Below, piece after piece: positions 32,606-40,978 of a DNA stretch of 64,000 bases. The position numbers and the translations under genes are program-made. Source of the DNA: Pseudotabrizicola sp051200875 (GTDB lineage: Bacteria > Pseudomonadota > Alphaproteobacteria > Rhodobacterales > Rhodobacteraceae); contig NZ_CP195191.1 in NCBI RefSeq assembly GCF_051200875.1, positions 3,844,001-3,908,000 of the forward strand, written 5' to 3'. Each line of letters opens with the position of its first letter. The stretch's first letter is position 1. The notes beneath the pieces were generated by a model. It was not told the origin of the DNA, did not search any database, and saw only the letters and a program-made list of their open reading frames with translations.

Positions 32606-33199
32606 ATGGGGTTTCCGCCCAGGGATTTCTATTCTGTGGTTGATCTTGCCGCCCGCTGGGATTGCACGCACTTGCAGATCCTCGACTGGGCTCTCGCCGA
32701 GAAGCTCGAGCTTCGGATCGCTTTGGCTGACGTCGAGTTCGAAGATGGGACCGAAGCCAGCTGGGCGGTGATTGCGCCTGCTTCGGTGCGCCCATTGTTT
32801 CGGTCCTATGGCGATGCGGAACGGCATGTGTTTATCCGCCGCGCCCGCCCTCCCAGTTGCAGCAAGGCGCTGAAGATCATCGATCCTTCTGAAGGCGTGA
32901 AGGTTCTTGCAAGTGACGTGCTGGTAACGGCCGCTGAAATCGAACGCTTTGAGGACGAAAACAACCTGGTGCGCCGGGTTGTGTCGGGCCCCGGGGCACA
33001 ATCCCGCTACGACTGGGACGGGTTCTATTGCGAGATCATCTGCCGGATGCATGACAAGGGCCTTCCTGAGAAGCAGAAGGAGCTGATCGACGACATGGTC
33101 GAATGGTTCCTCGGCCGGTCGGTCAACGGGGATTCGCCTGATCCTTCGACAATCCGCAAGAAGATCAGAGGCTTCTGGGGCAGACTTCGCCCCGAATAG
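32606..33199 (+). CDS. Hypothetical protein of the phage-like region
   Basis: This 197-residue protein begins MGFPPRDFYSVVDLAARWDC, followed by HLQILDWALAEKLELRIAL, which resembles the N-terminal HTH-like segment of phage/integrative-element proteins that bind near integrase genes. The C-terminal part carries YDWDGFYCEIICRMHDKGLPEKQKELIDDMVEWFLGRS and a closing TIRKKIRGFWGRLR. I recognise no named family. It precedes the truncated integrase in the same direction and is bracketed by the 52-bp inverted repeat. GGGAGGCAGGTG before the ATG at 32606 supports that start. Confidence 0.6.
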   Translation: MGFPPRDFYSVVDLAARWDCTHLQILDWALAEKLELRIALADVEFEDGTEASWAVIAPASVRPLFRSYGDAERHVFIRRARPPSCSKALKIIDPSEGVKVLASDVLVTAAEIERFEDENNLVRRVVSGPGAQSRYDWDGFYCEIICRMHDKGLPEKQKELIDDMVEWFLGRSVNGDSPDPSTIRKKIRGFWGRLRPE

Positions 33200-33223
33200 C
33201 CAGCACCCCGCCCAGCGCCGCTC

Positions 33224-33275
33224 TGACCGGCGCAATTCCCCGGACCTTTCCGCCGGTTTCCGCCTCTGCGCCGGT
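33224..33275 (-). repeat. 52-bp inverted repeat, right arm
   Basis: This is the reverse-complement partner of 32364-32415, lying in the 142-bp gap before the integrase fragment. The two arms may be duplicated promoter/operator DNA or recombinase accessory sites. Confidence 0.75.
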
Positions 33276-33341
33276 TTGTCCCGAATGAGACATTGCTCCG
33301 CGCCGCGGGTCGTCGCTGACTGCGGGTGAAAGGAGCGTCGC

Positions 33342-33662
33342 ATGAAGGCAAAACTCTCTGAACGTGTTGTAAAGGCGGCCGAAATCGGCAGCCGCAAATA
33401 CGTCCTCTTCGATGAGGATACCCCGGGCTTTGGGCTCTGCGTCTACACCTCCGGGCGCAAGGGCTTCGTCCTGATCTATCGGATTGCAGGCCAGCAGAAG
33501 CGCTTCACGATCGGCGTCTGGCCGACATGGTCGGTCACGGCCGCCCGGGATGAAGCCAAGCGCCTGATCCGCGAAATCGATCGTGGGGAAGACCCCCTCG
33601 ATACCCGCAAGGCCGCCCGCGGGGCGCCGACGGTGAAGGAACTTGCCGAACGGTTCGGGCTA
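33342..33662 (+). pseudogene. Tyrosine integrase, N-terminal fragment (DUF4102 arm-binding domain)
   Basis: About 105 codons from ATG 33342 encode the arm-type DNA-binding domain of P4-like integrases: LSERVVKAAEIGSRKYVLFD, TPGFGLCVYTSGRKGFVLIYRI, RFTIGVWPTWSVTAARDEAKRL and TVKELAERF. Then the sequence jumps to helicase DNA. The catalytic R-H-R-Y domain is absent, so the protein is inactive. In the original frame the reading runs on to 33866 through antisense-quality sequence. Confidence 0.85.
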
Positions 33663-34521
33663 TTCGCAGGTGATGGTCTTCACGCAGTTTACAGACACCA
33701 TGGACTATCTGCGCGATCAAGTCGTTGCTGCGGGGTATTCAGTGATGTGCTTCTCTGGACGCGGCGGAGAAGTGCAAGGGTCCGATCGCGCCTGGAGCCT
33801 CATTTCAAGGGACGAGGTCAAGCGCAGGTTCAAGGAAGGTCGTGCGGAAATCCTTGTTTGCACTGACGCCGCGGCTGAGGGGCTGAACTTCCAGTTCTGT
33901 GGGGCGCTGATAAATTACGATATGCCTTGGAACCCGATGCGAGTGGAGCAGCGGATCGGCCGCATCGATCGACTTGGGCAGCGGTTCTCCGATATTCGTA
34001 TCGTCAATCTGCACTACGAAGACACGGTCGAGGCTGACGTCTATCGCGCCTTGCGCAGCAGGATTTCCGTGTTTGAGAGTGTCGTTGGTGGTCTACAGCC
34101 GATCTTGACCAGGTTGCCAAAGCTAATCGAAGAAACCGTTCTTTCGAAGGCGACGACTGATGACGCGCGTCGCGACGAGGCGCTGGGCCGTCTGGAGACT
34201 GAACTTTCGTTGGGAGAGGGGGCATCGATCGACCTTGATGACTTCTCCGACGAAGAACTCACCTTTCCGCCTCGCTCTGAGCCTGCCCTGAACTTGTCGG
34301 ACCTGAAGGCTGTTCTCGATCGACCCGCTTTGCTGCCTCGCGGCACAGAAGCCGTAAAGCTGGACGCGAAGGACTACAGGTTCACCGATGGTTTCTTGCC
34401 TCAAGCGGTGCGTGTGACGGTCGATCGGGAATTCTATGAGCTTCACTCGGAAAGTGTCGAGCTTTGGACTCCAGGAAGCCCAACGTTTCCCGATCTTGCC
34501 ATGTATCGGAGAACGACGTGA
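33655..34521 (+). pseudogene. SNF2-type helicase, C-terminal fragment (DISARM DrmD-like)
   Basis: This is the C-terminal helicase domain without its N-terminal ATPase half: SQVMVFTQFTDTMDYLRDQVVAAG, CFSGRGGEVQG, then ILVCTDAAAEGLNFQFCGALINYDMPWNP with the motif VI region RVEQRIGRIDRLGQR. The following HYEDTVEADVYRALRSRI and VVGGLQPILTRLP resemble large SNF2-like defence helicases, including DrmD of DISARM. The C-terminus also looks cut short (stop at 34521). The junction with the integrase at about 33655-33665 indicates a deletion that removed at least the 3' integrase and 5' helicase. Confidence 0.75.
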
Positions 34522-34576
34522 CTGTCTTGCTCTAAGATGTGGATCGCAAGAACCAGCGGCTCAGGCGGGGTTTCCG

Positions 34577-34594
34577 GGTCAACAATAGGTCAAC
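34577..34594 (+). repeat. GGTCAAC-AATA-GGTCAAC motif, copy 2
   Basis: Two perfect GGTCAAC heptamers are separated by AATA, identical to 2934-2951 except for one base. It lies 56 bp after the helicase fragment, near two integrase remnants. It is a candidate recombinase arm site or scar. Confidence 0.4.
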
Positions 34595-34737
34595 CGAGCA
34601 ACCTACCTCGTTCACGGTTTGGGCTACGGTCGTGCCCGTCGGTTGCGGTTGAGAGCGGCAAGGTAATCAAGCGAGATCAATGAGTTGGCTCGTAAGTGGT
34701 TGAAATCTAAGGGTCCGGCGTTCTCCTTTTGGTCCGC

Positions 34738-34760
34738 CTCATAACCTGAAGGCCGCAGGT
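34738..34760 (+). other. tRNA-fMet-like fragment (possible att scar)
   Basis: The 23 bases here match the anticodon-loop to T-arm segment of alphaproteobacterial initiator tRNA (CAT anticodon, then AACCTGAAGGCCGCAGGT); the rest of a tRNA is absent. Integrases often recombine at such 3' tRNA segments, so this may be a leftover attachment site. Confidence 0.4.
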
Positions 34761-35088
34761 CGTGACGAATCGTGTCAAGGATGTGCGTATGGACATGATC
34801 AGGCCTTCCTCAAGTGTCCCATACAGCACTCGTACCAGCGCAGTCAGAAGCTGTGGGGGTATTGATGGGGGTATCGGATGAAATTGAATTAAAAATATAC
34901 ATATAAATCAGATAAATAGACTGCAAAGAGCGGTGCGGCTCTGGGCGCCACTTTTATCAAATAAATCAAAAACTTACCGAAGTCTTTGCCAAGCGTTTCT
35001 GCGCACACTAAACTTAGACACAGTTAGACACTGCGGATAAGTCACTGGTTTGACGGAAGAATCCCCGAACAAGTAGAAAACAATCAAG

Positions 35089-37305
35089 CACCTGCGTCGC
35101 GGTCTCACGATCTACAAGACCTGGCGCTCGCCGTATTGGCACACGCGGATCTATGATCCGTTGAAAAAGCGGTATGTCGTCAAATCGACGAAAGAAACCA
35201 ATCACTTGGATGCGGCAGAGGTCGCGGAAGAGATTCTGGCAGCCTACAAGGCGAAGCAGAACTCGAACCATGCCATGCAACAGGATCGGTCCTTTGCCCA
35301 CTTCGCCTACCTGCTTATGAAGATCAAGAAATCGCGGGCGAAGGGAGAGCGCAACAAGCGGTCATACACCAACGAATACAAGCTGCTCTATCGCGAGAAA
35401 GATGGCGTCATGACCTACTTTGGTGACTACGATGCGGGAAAGATCACCTCGGGCGCGGTGCGTGCCTATCCGGTCTTTCTAGACAGCCGCCGAGACGAAC
35501 CCTTGGCAGCGTCAACCGAGGCGCTTTTGCAGGCAACCGCGACAGCCCTTGAGATCAACGACCTGACCCGGCACCTTTCGGGCAGTCTGATCTACAACAT
35601 GGAACGCGCCTGTGTGCTGCGAAAGACCTCGCAGGCCTTTTATGCAATGGACATGCCTCAGAAGGGGCTCGCCTTTGCGAAAGGGGCGATGGATGCCCTG
35701 CAAGGGGCGCGCCGCGCGACGCTTGGGCTGCCGCAAGACATGCAAAGCTGTTTTCGCGACGCGATTGCTGATCAATATCGTGCACTTGCCGGCCTGATGA
35801 CCGAGGCCGGTCAACTTGACGAAGCGCAGGCGACGCTGACCCAGCTTGCGGATTTCGAGACCTACAAATTCTGGCAGGACGATACGAAACTGTCGGGCGA
35901 TGCCTTTGCCGACGTGGTCAAGCGCCCGGCAGAACAGGCAATGGTGTCACGGGTTGCCGGGCTTGGTCTTGCCGACATGGGGGCATTGCGGGCGCAGCTT
36001 GATCAGGCCAAGGCGGATGGCAAGGAAACCGATGCTGCCGCGCTTCAACTCCGGCTGGAAGAGGCGCAGGAAGCCTTGGCGCTTTCCCTTGATGATCTGG
36101 GCGATGTGCTGGCAGAGCGGGTGGATGAGGAAGAAGGCGCGACCGCAGAACTGGCCGATGAACTGGCCTCCGAAGTGTCGGCCCGCGCCCTGCGTCGATT
36201 GCAGGGCCGTCTTGAACGCCTTTCCGGAACCGCCAGCGTCTACTCCTTGACCCTGCCGGACCGCACGCATTTCCTGATTGTCACCGATCAAGGTACCGAA
36301 CATATCGCCCTAGACATGCCAGAGCCCGAACTGGCAACGGCGGTGGCGCAATTGCGCAACGGTTTGCAGGGGCTGTCGGCGGACGATCCTCTTGAGCAGC
36401 AACAGCTTTTCTACGCGACAGTCTGGGCCGCGGTTGAAGACGTCCTGCGCATGTCAAAAGCAGAGAATGTGCTTTTGACGCTAGATGCCCCGCTGCGCCG
36501 CGTTCCCTTGGGTGCATTGCATGACGGCAAGAAATGGCTCTTGGAAGATCGCAACTATGTCACCTTCATGCCAGCAGGCAAGGATCTGCTATTGGACGAA
36601 ACCCCCGTCGAGATGGATGCCATTCAGGCCCTGGGCGCCTCGGATGGCGGAGCCGGGTTTTCGTCTCTGCCCAATGTCGCCAGCGAATTGCGCTCAATCG
36701 TGCGCGATGAGGCGACAGGCGCGGGCATCCTTCCCGGGCGAATACGCTTGAATGCCGATTTTAACGAAACCGGCTTTGCCGATGCCTTGGACAGCGGCGC
36801 CCCCGTCCTTCACATCGCTTCCCATTTCAACCTTCGTGATCGCGATGATCGTTCGGTCTTGTTGCTTGGAACGGGCGACACGCTTTCGATGGCCGATCTG
36901 AAATCGGGCATCCGTAAAGGCCGATACGACCTGTCCAATATTGATCTTCTGGTCTTGTCTGCCTGCCAGACGGCCTTGGACGGCAGCGCCGGTTTGGAAA
37001 GCTTTGCCTCGGCCATGCATGCCGAAGGGGTCAGAACTGTTCTGGCGACACTTTGGCCCGTGCCAGACCGTTCGACCGCTCTGTTCATGCAACGCTATTA
37101 TCACCACCTGTCGACAGGAGAGCGCCGCGCCGATGCGCTGCGCTTGACGCAGATCGAATTCCTGCGACTCGACGAAACCCAGATCGAGGACTTGTTGTCC
37201 CGAGGCGCTGCGTCTTTGGATCAGGAAGAAAGCGCCCCGATGATCAACAGCCCCTCCCACCCAAGGGCTTGGGCGGGGTTTCAGTTGATCGGCCAGTGGC
37301 GCTAG
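35089..37305 (+). CDS. Integrase N-terminal fragment fused in frame to a CHAT-domain protein
   Basis: The frame is open from a stop just before 35089 and the first usual start codon is a TTG at 35161, from which 714 codons run to 37305. The first part (KHLRRGLTIYKT, then SPYWHTRIYDPLKKRYVVKSTKETN, YFGDYDAGKITSGAVRAYP, FLDSRRDEPLAAST) is the N-terminal/SAM-like region of a tyrosine integrase. At about residue 120 it changes to a CHAT protein: helical repeats, a coiled coil around AALQLRLEEAQEALALSLDD, then the caspase-like domain with His in VLHIASHF and Cys in LLVLSACQTALDG, ending HPRAWAGFQLIGQW. The CHAT catalytic dyad is intact, but the usual N-terminal TPR region is shortened. Whether the chimera is translated is uncertain; no good ribosome site is seen. 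Confidence 0.75.
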   Translation, partial: HLRRGLTIYKTWRSPYWHTRIYDPLKKRYVVKSTKETNHLDAAEVAEEILAAYKAKQNSNHAMQQDRSFAHFAYLLMKIKKSRAKGERNKRSYTNEYKLLYREKDGVMTYFGDYDAGKITSGAVRAYPVFLDSRRDEPLAASTEALLQATATALEINDLTRHLSGSLIYNMERACVLRKTSQAFYAMDMPQKGLAFAKGAMDALQGARRATLGLPQDMQSCFRDAIADQYRALAGLMTEAGQLDEAQATLTQLADFETYKFWQDDTKLSGDAFADVVKRPAEQAMVSRVAGLGLADMGALRAQLDQAKADGKETDAAALQLRLEEAQEALALSLDDLGDVLAERVDEEEGATAELADELASEVSARALRRLQGRLERLSGTASVYSLTLPDRTHFLIVTDQGTEHIALDMPEPELATAVAQLRNGLQGLSADDPLEQQQLFYATVWAAVEDVLRMSKAENVLLTLDAPLRRVPLGALHDGKKWLLEDRNYVTFMPAGKDLLLDETPVEMDAIQALGASDGGAGFSSLPNVASELRSIVRDEATGAGILPGRIRLNADFNETGFADALDSGAPVLHIASHFNLRDRDDRSVLLLGTGDTLSMADLKSGIRKGRYDLSNIDLLVLSACQTALDGSAGLESFASAMHAEGVRTVLATLWPVPDRSTALFMQRYYHHLSTGERRADALRLTQIEFLRLDETQIEDLLSRGAASLDQEESAPMINSPSHPRAWAGFQLIGQWR

Positions 37306-37320
37306 GCGCCGCGATCCTGA

Positions 37321-38193
37321 TCAAATATCCTCGCCCTGCATCTGCCGGGCTGCGGCTTCGCCAAGGGCAAAGGAAATGTCTGTAAACACATCGTCAAAAG
37401 CCGAAAAAAGCGCGGCGTTGATCTTTTGGCCGGCTTCTGTCTCGGAAAAGGCAGTGTAGGCTTCCAGATCGGCATCCGACATCGGCTGATAGGCCAAGGC
37501 AAGGAACGGGAACAGCCAGTCTTCTGTCTCGGCGCGGACTTCTGGTTCTTGCGACCAGACGTCGCTTAGCATCTGTTCTTCCGTCATCTCGTCGGGGAAA
37601 GCCCCGGTCGCGGCCATGCCTTTGTAAAAAGCCAGATTGGCGTTCAGCGCTCCCATGACATTCGATTCGATCAGGTCATTGGCTTCCGCAAAGCGCTTCA
37701 GCATAGCGACTCGCGGGTGATCTTCGGCCAGCATGTCCTCCCAAGCCACCTTGGCCGCGTCTTCCGCACTGGGGTCAAGCAGGGCGCGTCGTGCCGCGAT
37801 TTCCAGCTGCAAGGCATTTCGCCCTTGGTCCGAGCCGAAAAAGGCCGCGATCTGCTCGATAGCCGCCGCATCGCCCGCCAATTCCCGTGACATCCCGGTG
37901 TCAAAGCCACGACGCATGGCCGCGCCGTCGTAAATCGAGGCAATCGTCGCCTCCCAACGGTCGCCGCCACGGCCGGGGAACATCTCCTCCTCCAGCGTAG
38001 CGCCGTATTTCAGCCCTTCATCCCGCATCACGGCGATGATGTCTTCCATCTGCATGACATCTGACAAGGCCGCAATGGCCGGGTCGATTGCTGCCGCCTG
38101 CACCAAAAGCGGGGCCGGCATCTGTTCGGCGACGGTCGCAGCAGCCGGAAGGGTCAGGCCGAGGGCAAGGACGATTGGGCGCAAAAGCATCAT
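37321..38193 (-). CDS. DUF2059 domain-containing exported protein
   Basis: This 290-residue protein has a signal peptide (MMLLRPIVLALGLTLPAAATVA). It carries two related alpha-helical halves and a DUF2059-type C-terminus: FPFLALAYQPMSDADLEAYTAFSETEAGQKINAALFSAFDDVF. Periplasmic location is expected; function is unknown. The start at 38193 is chosen at the signal peptide; an extension to 38475 runs antisense through a tRNA and is artefactual. It is convergent with the CHAT gene (15-bp gap). Confidence 0.8.
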   Translation of the reverse strand: MMLLRPIVLALGLTLPAAATVAEQMPAPLLVQAAAIDPAIAALSDVMQMEDIIAVMRDEGLKYGATLEEEMFPGRGGDRWEATIASIYDGAAMRRGFDTGMSRELAGDAAAIEQIAAFFGSDQGRNALQLEIAARRALLDPSAEDAAKVAWEDMLAEDHPRVAMLKRFAEANDLIESNVMGALNANLAFYKGMAATGAFPDEMTEEQMLSDVWSQEPEVRAETEDWLFPFLALAYQPMSDADLEAYTAFSETEAGQKINAALFSAFDDVFTDISFALGEAAARQMQGEDI

Positions 38194-38384
38194 CTGATCC
38201 AGTTCGAAGCACTTAGTTGCCCTAGAGCTAAGGGCTTCTTCTGCGATTGCCAAGGCGGTTGGGCGCACGCCTGTGTGAGTGGCGGGGTATTGCTTGTCGA
38301 ATTCTCTTTCAGAAAGTGTGTTTGGGGTCTTGCACGCGCCGCAAAGGGCGGATAGGAACCCGCCACGATGATCACATCCAATGC

Positions 38385-38474
38385 GGAGAGGTGCCGGAGT
38401 GGTCGATCGGGGCGGTCTCGAAAACCGTTGACCCTTCACGGGGTCCGTGGGTTCGAATCCCACCCTCTCCGCCA
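38385..38474 (+). tRNA. tRNA-Ser(CGA)
   Basis: A class II tRNA: acceptor GGAGAGG pairs with CCTCTCC, followed by G and an encoded CCA (38472-38474). The anticodon loop CTCGAAA has anticodon CGA (reads UCG). There is a long variable arm (CCTTCACGGGG region) and a T-arm GTGGGTTCGAATCCCAC. Full length, so functional. Confidence 0.95.
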
Positions 38475-38676
38475 CAATCTAAAGTCAATTGTCGGTTTTT
38501 GTTTTGGATATCTTCGGATATCGTCGTTTTAGGTGATTTGTAGATACAGTTGAGGTCTGAGATACGTCTTGGCCGCAATCGCGATACGCTCACCGCAGAT
38601 CCGCAAGTGCCGCATGCTCCTGCAAGATCACGATGATCAGCTCACAGCGTGATTCAGCCTCTGCAAAAAAAACGAA
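38475..38676. other. Intergenic region after tRNA-Ser
   Basis: Nothing coding is recognised. It leads into the IS5 remnant and may hold its end. Confidence 0.3.
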
Positions 38677-38920
38677 GTGATGAGCAATCTCCTCTGGTTG
38701 CCCCATTCGCAGATAGGGCGGCTGCGGCCCTTGCTACCAATGAGCCATGGCAATCCCCGCGCCGATGATTGGCGCGTATTCAGCGACATAGTCTTGGTCC
38801 ATCGCAATGGCTCGCTGTGGCGCAATGCGCCTTGGGGTATGGCCCTCGAAGACCCTGGATAACCGCTGGAAGCGGTGGAGTGCCAAGGGGGTCTTCGCTC
38901 ACATCCCCGACCGGGTTACC
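38677..38920 (+). pseudogene. IS5-family transposase, N-terminal remnant
   Basis: MMSNLLWLPHSQIGRLRPLLP, MSHGNPRADDWRVFSDIVLVHRNGSLWRNAPWG is the N-terminal DUF4096-type region of IS5-group transposases. A frameshift near 38850 moves the continuation (TLDNRWKRWSAKGVFAHIP) to another frame. The DDE domain is missing. It abuts the 3' end of the GSCFA gene. Confidence 0.75.
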
Positions 38921-38981
38921 GAAAAATGCGGGGGGCATTTCACGGCAAATGCTGCGGGTCAACCTTTTGCGTATCCCTTTG

Positions 38982-40028
38982 CTAGCTTTGCGTCTGGAAA
39001 TTCCCGAGTTTTTCCTCGTCGCAAATGATTGCCTCTGCCTCTGGCACGCTTTTCTCCCGAGATGAACCCTCAAAGCCACTGGGGAGCGCCTTGAAGAAAT
39101 GTTCCATCACATGGTTTACGCCAAATCTGTTCACACTTCTCATATCTGGATCGTAAAAGGATCCACGGTTTACATGATTGGTAATGATCTCAAAGGATGG
39201 AAAATAATAGACTTCGCGGAGGCTCTTGCTCAATTCTCCAGCGACAGACCGCAATGTCGCTTTGGAATAAGTGTTCGCAACAAGAACGTGGTCATCCGTC
39301 GCTGTAGCGGCCAAAGAGACAGGAGAAACCGTCAACAGCACGCGAGCCGAGGGATTCACTTCCAACAGAATTTCATGGAAACTACGAAAATCGTCCAATA
39401 TTTCCGAGTGAATGAAATTCTTGAAACGATACTTTTCTTCCTTATACGTGCCAGCAGTTGTTCCGGGGCAGGTCGCAAAAACAGTGCCGCCGTCGGCATC
39501 CGTCCAACCCTCGGTCAGGCCAAGTGTAAAGACCAGCACATCCAGCTCTTCCAGCATCCGCCTTACATTGGCGAGATGCAGTTTGCGAAGCTCTATTACG
39601 GTCGTTTCATTGGCATGACCCGCCGGATCAACTGATGGACGCATCGCATCAAAATAACGACCGTTCTTTTCCCAAACAATTTCAGATGGTGTGAAGCGCC
39701 CTGTCGCTTCGCGGGCAAGCTGCAGAAGCTGTCGTACAGTGTAAATGTTTCCATATCGACAAGAGTAAATGCCAAACCCGTGTTCAGTCGCTTCGTCCCG
39801 AGACAGAAAAGCAGGAGCCGGCTCCATGTCTAAGAAGTTAGCACCCCGCTCCTTCAAAGCTCTTCCAATATGTTGGGCGAAACAACTTCCGGCAGTGGCA
39901 ATCTTGTCGCGTGGCGTCAGACTAATGGACTTGCTTAGATCGGACATTTCGGAAAAGTGGCGCTGTGCGACTGCAGTACGCCAGAAGGCTTTTTCAGGCT
40001 GACGGCGATAAGGGTTGTCGGCGCTCAT
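38982..40028 (-). CDS. GSCFA domain-containing protein
   Basis: This 348-residue GSCFA-family protein has the name-giving motif in KIATAGSCFAQHIGRAL, then EPAPAFLSRDEATEHGFGIYSCRYGNIYTVRQLLQLAREATG, VFTLGLTEGWTD and the C-terminal NHVMEHFF. These resemble GDSL/SGNH-like esterases and are often found with surface-polysaccharide or lipid-modification genes. Function is unproven. It overlaps the following hydrolase-like gene upstream (ATGA at 40025). GC is lower than in the catabolic island, suggesting separate origin. Confidence 0.85.
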   Translation of the reverse strand: MSADNPYRRQPEKAFWRTAVAQRHFSEMSDLSKSISLTPRDKIATAGSCFAQHIGRALKERGANFLDMEPAPAFLSRDEATEHGFGIYSCRYGNIYTVRQLLQLAREATGRFTPSEIVWEKNGRYFDAMRPSVDPAGHANETTVIELRKLHLANVRRMLEELDVLVFTLGLTEGWTDADGGTVFATCPGTTAGTYKEEKYRFKNFIHSEILDDFRSFHEILLEVNPSARVLLTVSPVSLAATATDDHVLVANTYSKATLRSVAGELSKSLREVYYFPSFEIITNHVNRGSFYDPDMRSVNRFGVNHVMEHFFKALPSGFEGSSREKSVPEAEAIICDEEKLGNFQTQS

Positions 40029-40978
40029 TTTGCGTCTCCAATGAAATGGGCTGAAATTCGGTCAGCTAGCTGAACGGTGTTTTGCGAGAAGCCAGGCTCT
40101 GCAGTCTTCGATTTCTGCGCAGGCACCGGTTCACTCGTCGCGCGTTTGGAGAAAACAGTGTCCGCCATTTTCCAGAGATCAAAACTTTCCGCTTTAAGCG
40201 CGGCTTCAACCCAATTGTTCAACGGGCCAGCTGGGTATCTGTGCCCAAGATGATCGGGGAAGAATTCGCTTAGAAATAAATAATCCTGCTTCTGGTGTGA
40301 AAGGCTTTTCACCAGAGGAAGAATTTGATGTTGCATGTGGGGGTCTGTTGAGTTTTGCAGAATGACAACCTTATTTCGATATCCCGATGAATAAAGGTCG
40401 ATGACGTTATCCTTGAACCGACGACCTGCAACATCGTGCCCGTTCGGCCAACAAAGTTTCAGATATTGCTGCAGCACCGTTTCATAGGCCGCAATTCGAG
40501 GTAACGGGTTCACTGTCAGGCAGAGACTGTCAGGAATGCTATGAGAGTGATAAAGTGCGGGGTGCGCGCCTGATGAGCCACCGATAAAGATCGTCTTCTC
40601 TGGCCGAACGGTCTCATTTACGCTTGTGACCAAGGCAGAAATCATTTTCTGCGTTGGACATTTTTCATCGCCTGCATACCAAGTATAAAGCGCCTCGCGG
40701 GAGAGCCTAAGGCTAGGATCCGCAATAGAAATAATGGTCATGCGTTTTGGGAAAAGTTCTAGGAACTGGTTTCCGTAAAACAAGGGAATATTACGGATTT
40801 CTTGGTTTATGGCTCCATGAAATGCATAACATACATTTCTGCTTTCTGGGGCATAATCAATAACCTTGATGGGAAGCAATTCCTCAGACTCGTCAACCTG
40901 AATTGCGCATTCTCCAATAGAAAGACTTCCGTTTGCTGCAGCGACAGAGAAATCTTTTGGAGAAAGAAGTGTTGTCAT
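40025..40978 (-). CDS. alpha/beta hydrolase-fold protein of unknown function
   Basis: This 317-residue protein has a nucleophile elbow in KTIFIGGSSGAHPALYHS (G-G-S-S-G) and a likely catalytic His in FFPDHLGHRYP, as in alpha/beta hydrolases, preceded by NVCYAFHGAINQEI. It overlaps the GSCFA gene by 4 bp, so the two form an operon. Together they may modify a surface glycan or a secondary metabolite; this is inference. The C-terminal 60 residues have no obvious domain. Confidence 0.65.
   Translation of the reverse strand: MTTLLSPKDFSVAAANGSLSIGECAIQVDESEELLPIKVIDYAPESRNVCYAFHGAINQEIRNIPLFYGNQFLELFPKRMTIISIADPSLRLSREALYTWYAGDEKCPTQKMISALVTSVNETVRPEKTIFIGGSSGAHPALYHSHSIPDSLCLTVNPLPRIAAYETVLQQYLKLCWPNGHDVAGRRFKDNVIDLYSSGYRNKVVILQNSTDPHMQHQILPLVKSLSHQKQDYLFLSEFFPDHLGHRYPAGPLNNWVEAALKAESFDLWKMADTVFSKRATSEPVPAQKSKTAEPGFSQNTVQLADRISAHFIGDAK

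Larger units (their letters stand above)
34522..35088. other. Gene-free junction region, partly AT-rich
   Basis: No coding frame is supported. It contains the second GGTCAAC-AATA-GGTCAAC motif (34577), a tRNA-fMet-like fragment (34738) and an AT-rich stretch around 34880-34920 (unlike the surrounding GC). The pattern is that of an old integration or recombination zone. Confidence 0.5.

Noticed and set aside
33663..33866. C-terminal tail of the integrase frame
   Set aside because: It is out-of-frame helicase DNA, so not part of a real integrase.
38194..38475. Apparent N-terminal extension of the DUF2059 protein (begins MAERVGFEPTDPVKG)
   Set aside because: It is read antisense through the tRNA-Ser gene, a well-known artefact; the signal peptide starts at 38193.
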